Assembly (NCBI GenBank): GCA_008360955.1
Contig: LUCM01010391.1
Coordinates: forward strand, 1 to 64,000
Source: Fasciolopsis buskii
Lineage: Eukaryota > Platyhelminthes > Trematoda > Plagiorchiida > Fasciolidae
DNA length: 64,000 nt
Direction of reading: 5' to 3'
Made by a program: the position numbers and the translations under genes. Below are positions 11,585 through 21,089 of the stretch, one piece after another. The notes under the pieces were generated by a model. That model did not search any database, was not told where the DNA came from, and was given only the letters and a program-made list of their open reading frames with translations. Numbering within the stretch: position 1 is the first letter of the stretch; every line of letters begins with the position of its first letter.

Positions 11585-12165
11585 CTAGTTCCAACACCGT
11601 CGCCAAAACGGTTTGGCAAACGTAGCCAGCCACCGCCCTCTAAAATACATTCACTATCAATCTCACCGTTGCTTTTCATTAACTCTTCTCTCCTAGCAAA
11701 TGAATCTGACCCGCAGAAATCACCCTGTTTTTGTTGAACTCAAACGGTACACTCCAGACAAAATAAGGTCAACATCTTGGATGATTTCTTTCTAATGCCT
11801 CATTGTTATCTCCGTCCAATTTAGTCAATTCAGACCTCGTACTATCTCCACGAACGTAGAGTCCAAAGTGCTATCTTATCTTCCCAATGTGAACGTTTCC
11901 ATCTAAATGTTTCTTGTTTTCGAAAAACACGGCCTCATAGAGATGAACATAATCCATGAGTTGGACGATGAATTAAGTCAATCTCCATTGCAGCTATTTA
12001 TGTAGCTCGATTATTATATTCAGCAGCAATTGTTCCCTGTTCGTCCTACCAAATACCGCTTCATCTTCCATAATCCTAGCGCAGACGAGCCACACGCTAG
12101 ACAGGACACCCCAATAATTCTTTAAAAAAATATATAAAAAAGCAAACCAGGATTGCACGCACAAT
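11585..12165 (+). mobile_element. CR1-like element (family A) 3' region, proximal part
   Basis: This stretch aligns by eye with 36955-37590, which lies downstream of the RT ORF of the CR1-like copy at 32.5-39.1 kb. Shared runs include ttccaacaccgtcgcc and taccaaataccg, and both end in an AT-rich tract (tatataaa). It is therefore 3' non-ORF2 sequence of the same family. It is interrupted at about 12165 and resumes at about 13785. Confidence 0.7.
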
Positions 12166-13784
12166 CAGGCATCATCCACATATCGTGATTTGCATTATTG
12201 AATAAGTATGGCATTGGCGCCAGCTTGGTGTTATGGGCATCATTGGATCACGACAACACCTGCAACATGGAGCATCCATTCAGCAAAATGTGGTAACTAG
12301 GGTTGAGCGGTGGTAGCAGCTTTAGGGGTAGTTGAAGGTTTGCGGCTACCAAAGACGACCTATTCAGTTCTGCCAAGCCACCAAATGAAATAAGGTGACA
12401 TGAGGAACGGGGAGTACACAGCCTGAAGGTGTTTAAAGTCACGGGATGTTATGAAAGTATTGATCAATCAGAAACTACGAATTATATTTTCGTCAGCCTA
12501 CATTAGGAATAGCTCAATGGTTGTTTGGGTACATCACTACAAGGGAGGTCAAATATTGCATTAGCGTGGCCGTGCGACAAAGTGAGGAAGTAAGAGGTGA
12601 AGCCGAATCCCGGAGGATGATCTCTGCAAAAACTCGATCATGAACTTGCTTCTTATTTTTACGTCTTCTGCGTCTCTTTTTTACGTTAGTGTCTTCTCTG
12701 CTTACTTTCTATCAATTACACGCGAACATTTTTTATCAGCACAAATGTACCCTGCAATTTTTTACATGGTACTTGTCTCGGATATCCCCGAGAAAAAAAC
12801 AATTACAATTACCGTTACTTTCGCTCGGATTTATCCTCATTTTTTCGTCGCAGGATACAGTAGGCACAAATAAATTCATCCGCTTGCCACAACCCTTCAG
12901 TTGTCTTCTTTTACTCCTCTGTTGCCCCGTTTTTTGGAATAACGTCCAACTGCGCCAGGCAGTTAATATCGCACTTGCCAACCATAATCATTTTTCATCT
13001 TTCTCACTGTATCACCCGATTTAAGAGTTAGGGATGCCCTGAGGTTAATTCAAACATCCACAGGTTTGCCAAATGCCGTAAAGGCATTTTGTCAATAGCA
13101 GCGCAAAAACCAGCGCACGAAGTAAATAATAAAATCAGGTGGTGCAACACCTTGAGGCAAATTCCATTGAAATCAGAATCATTTCAAGTACTTATTTATC
13201 CGCGAAATACCCTCATAGCCACCGAAGAAGTGAGAAGAGACTTCCATAACGTCCTGGTCGATCAGATTTACGTTCACCTTGGTTTGCATAGCGTCACGAA
13301 AGATGGAAAATGTTCTCACTTTGCTTTTGGTAAAATACATTGTCATGCTTCATTGTGAAAAGAGCTTCCGTACCTGTCAATGTTTCATTTCTTGCGACAA
13401 CCAGGGACAGCAAGAAGCACATTAGTCTAGGCATTAACACCAAAGTGAAATTTAGAGCACGCATGCGATGACCATCATAACAGAAATTTATCCATTTCCT
13501 CTCGGTAACATGTATCGCACATAGATGGATGAACAAAATCGCCTCGGAAGCATATGACCGATTTCGCGGATTTTGCTGCCTTTCAGGTACACCTACTCGG
13601 TTACCCGGTATCCTTCTTTTTAACCATCTTTATGCCAGTGCGCTGCGCCGTTTTCTTATTTTCTCACTAGAATCTCATTTGAATCGTTTTGATCGTGAGT
13701 GGTCACAAGCCCATTTAAGAATCACATGGTGTTTCGTCGGAGGATTTTGTTTGCTCGTAGGGTATGGACGGTAGAAAAAACCCT
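12166..13784. mobile_element. Insertion of 1.6 kb inside the family A 3' region
   Basis: Compared with the copy at 37.5 kb, about 1.6 kb is inserted. It is flanked by near-duplicates gattgcacgcacaat (12151-12165) and gattgctcacgcaatt (13785-13800), which look like an aged target-site duplication. Its left 0.4 kb (about 12220-12620) aligns with 42240-42680, the 3' region of a family D CR1-like element in minus orientation. The rest (12630-13780) is unrecognised. Confidence 0.6.
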
Positions 13785-15143
13785 GATTGCTCACGCAATT
13801 AGCCACCATCCATATATTTTGAATTGCACCATGCGTTTTGGTAACTGCCTTCTCTGAGCTGCTCGTAAGATTGATCGCTTTTTAATCCGCAGCTGGCAGC
13901 TAAGCCAGACCGCCGTCCGTCTTTTTTCTCTCTCTTCCAGGCCATATAGTTCTGCTTGGATGGAAACATGTACCCTAAGCTCTGGAGAATATCCAATCCT
14001 GGAAAAACGGTGTATCCCCTAGCTTACCACGTCTGAATTCCTTCCTCCACACCACGGGTACACCGGCGATACCACATTAGTGCGCGGCCCGGTTATAACC
14101 ACCTCTTCGCCGGCGCACGTCGGGCGGGCAGCTAGGTTGAAGCAGTGTGCGGGTGCAGATGGTTTGGCTGATTACAACTCCTGCGTTCACTCCCAAAAGG
14201 TATTTTCCGATTGGGTGGCCAGCACTTGGTCAGCCCCAACCACCAGCAATGTTGTGGCAAATAGCACTCTGACTCCTACGTTCACGTGCACCACTTTGTA
14301 CTGGCTTCCTTTTGCTCCATCCCAAAATTCTTCTAACAAATCCATGCAAAACGGACTCACGAATGAACCGTATTTTTATTGGCATCTGATATAAACTGAC
14401 GATCATAATGCATCTTGACATTCAAAAGCAGCCAAGGACTGTCATTTTTCATCAACCTCTGTTCTGGTCTGCGGAATTTGGCAATAGACCGACGCTCCTG
14501 GTAACAGTTCTCCACACGAGTCCACCAGACGTCGCATCATTTGACTCCGGTTATTCTTTTCTTTTCCAACCCCAACTTCATCTCTGGACCAGGCTGAGAT
14601 ATCTGAACTCAAAATTGCCCAAAACAAACCTCATCCATTAGCCTTATGGTCGCACAATTCCCATCCCGTGTTGTCGCTTTCTTTGCTCAACGGAATGTTT
14701 TCAAATATTTTGAGTTTTATGCTGTCTTATATGATATCCAGTCTGGTTTTCACTCATCTCCATTCCGTTATCACATCCACATTGATCCTCATCTCTACCA
14801 TATAACTCTCTTGATTTTCGAGGATTCCGGCCAACAGGCGGCGACAGCCTTTGCCCTCAAGCCATATTTCGCGCCCGCGATGCGCACCTTTGCTGCAATC
14901 GACCAAAGTATTGCTCGCAGTGCAGTCACAGAAAAATCTCCACGAATCATTATCTAGCTTTGGTTTAAAACTGGAAACCCCGCGCTCAGGAAATCGCATT
15001 GCCCGTTATGATCTTGTGAGCGAAAACACATTGCATCTTGTGTTTGGTTTCTGTTTTCCGTGTCTGCACTGTGCCTTCTTTGCCCAATTTTGATCTTGCC
15101 TTGTGCATGACTCTCGTATGTCGAGAAATATACATTATTGTTA
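12219..15143 (+). repeat. Inverted duplication, left arm
   Basis: Each base n here pairs with base 36233 minus n in 21090-24014 on the opposite strand. The offset is constant over 2925 bp, so there is no net insertion or deletion. I noted only about five substitutions, four of them within the outer 200 bp. The arm contains most of the 1.6-kb insertion and the distal family A 3' region. Family members elsewhere in the window differ far more. Confidence 0.95.
13785..15143 (+). mobile_element. CR1-like element (family A) 3' region, distal part with 3' tail
   Basis: This continues the family A 3' region and aligns along its length with 37590-39094. A 78-codon frame beginning at 14408 shares its first 33 residues (starting MHLDIQKQ), apart from one residue, with the frame at 38205. 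The segment ends in tcgagaaatatacattattg, the conserved end before the (ATT)n tail. No RT ORF precedes it, so this is a 5'-truncated retrotransposed copy. Confidence 0.8.
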
Positions 15144-15189
15144 ATACTCTTTTTATGGCGAGGGAAGCTAGAAAATTAATGATATTGCT

Positions 15190-17035
15190 AGCCAAGGCTT
15201 GAGCTGCATCTTGGGGTCAGTGTAGATTCCAAGACTGGAGTTAAATGAGCAATTTTATGATTGCATATGGTTCAGACTGCAGGAAGCTGGTTCGTGTCCA
15301 TTAACCGAAATGTGTTTTGATCGGATTCAAGGATGGTGCTTCACTTCCTTTCACAGTAACAAGGGCCATTTTAGTACTTTTGTTGCAAGGATGCCTACAT
15401 CTGTACACAATGGAACAAAGTTTGAGGAGTGAATTGATGTGAAATCAGCCGGCAATCCAGTTAACATTTGCTCCTTATTATGGTTTTACTACTTCAGCTT
15501 AAAGCGTACTCTCCATGATCTTGCTCGCTCGGGATGCTGGTTTGGCTGACGGGGTTTAAGCGGCAGCTGCCGGTGTGGAGTGCACGACCGTTTGGTAGCT
15601 TATGCATCGGTAATTTGACCTTAAAAGATCTGAAGTCCTCAGAACGTGATCTCATCCGACTGTTACCATCCGATAGCCTCGATGTACAGCTATGGGAAAG
15701 CGACGGCACAAGTACGATGCCGATGAGTGGTTGCGCAACATGGCTGAACTCCCTACTCATTGAGGGTTTGCTACGACCGTCTACCGTCTAGGGTTTGATG
15801 CGTAACTCCCAGTCATTCTCCCAGCTCTACACCACGCCTTTTATTTGCCTGTGCAACATGCCTGTAGTCGAGGGACACGCGGGAAAACCACTTGCTGAAA
15901 ATTATACCAAAACAATTTTAGATTATGGGCGGAAAAGCAGCAGTAAAAAGAGCGATCAAAGGGTGCGTGCAGCGTCGAAGGTGCCTGTCCAAAAGTAGAA
16001 AATATCTAGTTGCCCTGCTTCCGTATACAGCTGATCCCTGGCTGGTTGCCATGCAGCGAAACCCTTATCGACCACTTTGAACCGTTATGTGTGAGATGTA
16101 GCAGGCGGACGGAAAGCAGATGCGAAAGCTTAGTGGCTTGCATGAAATCTCAAACCGAGCACCTTGGGTTTGCACACTCGAAGAGCACGAATTCGTTGTT
16201 TCGGACACTGTAGCGTCTCACAAACAGGCAAAGCATCATATTTTTTGATAGTGGCTTCATTTGTCGGAGCCAATCGATAAATCTAACGTTGCAATTAAGG
16301 CTTGAATCTGAGCATGCTGAGGGATAAACCTGCGATACCCGGCATCCAGTGGCATTATGACCCTCCGTAGGCTGGTCATCGAGGCGGAAATTGGAAGCGT
16401 TTGGTCAAGTTTATCTAAAGTATGATGGTTGCGGTGATCGAACAAAGAACACTTGATGGCGACTCACTGAGTTTACTGCCAAATGAAGTGCAACGAATAT
16501 TGAACAACAGCAAATTGTTGCCGGTACACCCTAGCGACATCACCCATTTGGCTGTGCCCCTTATTGACCTACCACTGAGGTACAGTATTGGTCTCAAGAG
16601 ACTGTTTATTCTTCGCTGATTATATATTCAAAGGCGAAGGCAAGTCAACTACTTGACCAAAGACTTTGGGAGTGGTCGGTCGCAAACATGTATGCCATTC
16701 CTGCAAGTCAAACTGAACTGTGTATATGACGAAAGGCCCCGAAAGTCAGGTGGCTTAGTGATGATCGCCCACGAACATTTCCACGCCGATTCGTGGCACC
16801 TCTGCCCCATGGAGCAGGTAATTAGCAGTCGTGAATATCTGCAGGAACCGTTGATGTTAAAACGGAAAAGGGAATGCTGATTCCGGAATTGCGATTCATG
16901 TGCCTCTTGGAGCGGAGGAACAAGCAGGTGATACGGCAATTTCCAAAAGTGGGCGAAAAGCCGGGAATAGATAAAGGGGGACTCCTCGTGTACATGGTCA
17001 TTTCACCCACTGCGTTACACCAAACAGGCGCTGAA
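15190..17035 (+). pseudogene. BEL/Pao LTR retrotransposon pol relic (RNase H, integrase, C-terminus)
   Basis: The plus strand shows decayed BEL/Pao pol motifs in the expected order. PRLEL is near 15195. SDSRMVLHF (15330) and STFVARMPTSVHNGTKFEE (about 15370-15430) come next, with DVKSAGNPVNICS (15440-15480); these match the Pao RNase H region. Integrase pieces are EGHAGKPLAEN (about 15870), the run from CVRCSRRTESR to ACMKSQTEHLGFAHSKSTNS (16088-16190), and NEVQRILNNSKLLPVHPSD (about 16482-16540). The end carries TVDVKTEKGMLIPELRFMCL (about 16850-16915), matching the VKTxxG...LCLLE terminus of this group. Several stops and frameshifts interrupt it. The aspartic protease, RT and LTRs are missing. 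It starts directly beyond the left inverted-duplication arm. Confidence 0.8.
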
Positions 17036-17673
17036 TAACTTACGCCTTTCTGACCTTAATTGCATTGTTCCCTGCTTCCGTATGCACTGAACGATGAATC
17101 AAATATTTCCTCATAAGCCGCCTACATCCGCGTCTTGCGTAGACCCATTTTTCCAGGAGTGTAATACTCCAAGACAGTCTAGCTAATCGAATGCCCCTTA
17201 TAATACTCGGCAATCTTGAACACAAATTCTGTCGGTCAGTATCGCAACTAACTTGCTTAGCATTTGTCAAACACACGACATATTGCTTCATTTCATGCTT
17301 GCGACAACAAACGCAAAACTGGCCACCCTCATCCTGATTTGCATATAGCGCATCACTTCTCTCAATCCCCCTCCGCGATTCCACATCATTTGCCTGCCTT
17401 CTGGACTAGCTGCAACTGGTCGAACTAGCAACGGCCGAATGGAGTTGCGCAATTGATGAGGGAGGAAACAACTCAGCTGACAGTGTTCCAGAGGGGGTTT
17501 GCAGATAGCTGCCAAAACAGCATTTTACTGTAATTGTGGATTAGAAAGGTGGGGATAAACCCATGTCACAACATCTAACCTTAAAACTGCTTGGCTCCGA
17601 CGGATTTCGATGGGCGCCGTAGGGTATGGCTAGATAAAGTCCCCCCAAAAAATACTTTTGATGACAGAATCTA

Positions 17674-17780
17674 TTAAATTATCACGGTTAAATTTATCAC
17701 GGTTAAATTAAATTAAATTAAATTAAATTAAATTATTAAATTTAAATTAAATTAATTTAAATTAAATTATCACGGTTTAT
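17674..17780. repeat. (AAATT)n tandem array bracketed by atcacggtt repeats
   Basis: An AAATT pentamer is repeated imperfectly about fifteen times. The unit atcacggtt occurs at 17681, 17696 and 17769, before and after the array, so the array seems to have expanded between copies of that longer unit. Confidence 0.85.
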
Positions 17781-17799
17781 TTTTTTATAAGCGTTTTTA

Positions 17800-20700
17800 T
17801 GTCCATCAGAAGTTCCTTAAAATTCACCACCTGCTTTCGACATTCAGCATCCTGGGTCATGCTTGAGCTAAGTGCGTTTTCTATGCATTGACGTGAGCTC
17901 TCGTTCTGAGTTTTCGAGATCTCTTATCCAAAGTCCCCTTGTGCTCGTGTGTTGAGTAACTTTATGATCCCGTATTGCGGGATTTAGGAATCCGTTGGGC
18001 TGTGAATTTTGGATCCTTCCTTCGCTGCGCACTACCCAAAAGCCGCTTACATACTTTTTCTCCCACAGCAATGCCCAGTCCATGGTCGTGAATTGCATTT
18101 TTGTGCAGTTTACTACACTGCAATTCGCTCATCTACTAGCCGCTTCCTGACCCATATGGATATGCTCCGTCAGTGCAATAGCTTTCCCGCTCCCTTGGCG
18201 AAAGACAGCACGCTGATTCAACAGCGGGTGTACAGTATAGACTTCAGTCAAACAACGACGATTTTTGTGGGGTGCAGGAAGAGGTAGGCGCATCGTAAAA
18301 TAATTAATCAGCAAATGTGCTCTCAAACCCCGTGGAAACGTGCGCCGGGTTTTTCCTTCGGATAAATAATCTTGTCAGGAGCACCTAATAGTACATGGGC
18401 TGTTATTTTTGCAAAACGTTGCATCATATTGGGAGGTAGCCTACTGTTGGTCGTGCGGTACATATGTCTTGATGGGCCGAATCCATCGTGCATGTGTCTG
18501 CTCCAAAAACAGCGTCTGCTTCCCCGTAATCACACTGTAAGTGTATGTACAGTTATTAAGTACGTTTTCAGTCGTCTGCCCATAGGACTGTGGTGTATGA
18601 AGGCAGGCGTATGCTCTCTCTCATCAACGGACTATCCCAATCAGGAAGAAGCATGCTGCCTATGCTGCACATAATAGAATGCCTTTGGATGCGGATGCCT
18701 GCCAGGATATTTTGGTCTGATAGATTGACTTCGGTGACGCCATTTGCCTAATAGTTAAAGATACCTGGACAAAGAGGGATGTCATGCATTTCCCGTACGG
18801 CCGCACATCGAATACCGGATAGAGGCTGAAAAGAACTGCGCAACTATCCACATCTTGGGAGAATATGTGAAAGGTCTAAACCTGGGACGACTGCCAATTA
18901 GGCTGAACTAAAACGACGCATACCTACAAACAACGCGATGCCATCATTTCGAGACTGAAGGTATCCGTTTATCCCTGGGAAACGGGAAACATTAACCAAG
19001 AGATCTTCAGCAATTCAGTGGAATTAGATCATTTTGGAAAGCATGGTACCTCAGCAGCCAACACAATCCAGACAACGAGGACAAAGAAAGGACGACTCGC
19101 TGTTCTTCAGGATTCGACAAATCGGCGGAGAAAGTGCAGTTTGTACCGAGTGAAATGTCCAAAGGCAGATCTGTGCGCAATGACGAAGTGTATTGAATGT
19201 GACTTTTGCCGGAGGTAAATACACTTTCAGTGTGGTCACTTAATTGACAATGAAATTTGAGCCTGTATTTACGCCAGATAGCGAGCGGTAAGTGCTTGGC
19301 GTAGATGCATCAATATACTTGTGACCGTGCTGGATTCCGGCAACGATCTGTTATTCCGCCGGCGGTTTTAGCGGCAACCAAAGACCATTGGTAGAGCACG
19401 CGAAGAAATGACACAAACGCTGGTCGCAAGGAATCAAGCAGAGGAAAACAAGCAAAAACGTTAATGACTTCTTTTGGAGACATCACTATTTCACTGCACG
19501 AACAGCTTCCATCGGGATGATTTTCTTTCTTCCTGGCTCCATTTTTGTTAGACTGTCAGTGTGTGAGCCTCCTTTGACGTCTGCAAAAACGGGTGGTAAA
19601 TTAGTGGAATAGGCCTTACGAAAGTCCGTGTGATTGTTAATAGTTCATCAATGTGTTTAGTTGCGCGACCGTAGAAAAGCTGTGGCCGAATTCCCTAACG
19701 TACCGGGCGTAGACTACTAGTAGCCTCGTGAAAAGCGAGCTAAACCAATCCATTTGCATGGCATCCTTCACTTGCGTGGGGTGTTTGCACAAGGTGAATG
19801 TAACAAACTTTTCCCTATAATATGTGCTTGTTTTGATAGATTTCATAAAATTCTATGCGTACGCTACATATGGAAGCATTTTAGCCCATTGGCAGAACTT
19901 TGTCTAGATACATGTATGCGTGAGTAAATATATGTATCACTGGTGTTCTTCATGTAAATTTAGAGGTGAGTGCGATTATCCCTTTGCACATATATTCATA
20001 TATGTGTGCACTTATATATATAAATGAATTTCGCCATCGCCATTTAAGTATTCATAAATAATCATCACTCCCAATAACCCATCAGGCAATAATAAACCTA
20101 CGGCACCAATTTAGTGACAATTAAAACAAAAATAACACCGTACTAACGCAAGTGACTGTATTATCCGGGTTTTGCATGTCAGTAACACATTTTGCAATGG
20201 CAAAGAAATTGAAGCAGTAATTTTGGGTAAACTGACTGAGCTAAAATGGTTTTGCCGGAAGCTTATAAGAGTAAATGGTCAGCGGTCATGATGCAGTCAA
20301 AAATTCATGAATGCGGTTAGAACCCCAGAGAAGATACGAACGATGCGTGATGCACGTTGAAACCATCAGGCGCAAAACGTCCAGATACACGCGGGCAATA
20401 AGCCGCAAGCGCTACGTCGAAAAGAGCAATAAATGTTTGAGTGCAAAGTAGCAAGTAATTTAAAAAAAATAGAGCCCACCACGCAAATGCACGGCGTAGT
20501 GAAAAACAACTGAGGCCACTTCGCCTAGCAGGAAACACCAGGTAGAGTTCACAGAATGGAAATGGCTTACTGAAACTTTTCAGGCGTAGTTTTGACTTGT
20601 CGTATGGAAATATAGCGTGGTCAATTTTTGGAGAAAGCACATCATTTTTAGACATCACTTTTTTCAGAATCTGCATCCATGATAGGTATCAGTTTTATTA
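17800..20700. other. Remainder of the inverted-duplication spacer; no gene recognised
   Basis: Open frames reach about 120 codons (20317-20676, minus) but match nothing I know. A region around 18660-19220 keeps a fairly open plus frame with a Cys-rich end (CIECDFC, near 19190), which may be an unidentified element relic. There is no duplication of the spacer on itself. Confidence 0.3.
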
Positions 20701-21089
20701 CACTCGCTAGGTTATTTGCTTTATTACATATGAGGTCTGTACAATTCCACGTCTGCTGTGCCTTGACAGTTTTTGCATTCAAAAGATTCGAACCACAAGG
20801 CATCTCCCGTTAATGTTTGCTTTTTGCTTATCGTTGCATCGGCGGTACTTTCGGACCATGGTAATAATAATATATTACCCGTTTCCAGGTTATTGGGTCG
20901 AACCTTCCCATTCAATCCATTTGTCAAATGCAGCTCTCCAATTCGAATGAACACATGTTTGGGATTGCATTCCGAGTGCTCTGTAAAATGTCGCGGAATA
21001 TTCCTACACACACCGCGTGGGTATGTCTACAACAAACAACCACAAGCACACGAAAACTTCGCAAGCGCAAGAAATATGCCTAATAATAA

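Noticed and set aside
11326..11679. 117-codon minus-strand frame
   Set aside because: It overlaps the start of the CR1-type 3' region on the antisense strand and shows no domain.
14408..14641. Conserved 78-codon frame starting MHLDIQKQ as a small gene
   Set aside because: It recurs only as part of the family A 3' region (also at 38205 and 21825), where it diverges after 33 residues by frameshift, so it reflects repeat homology.
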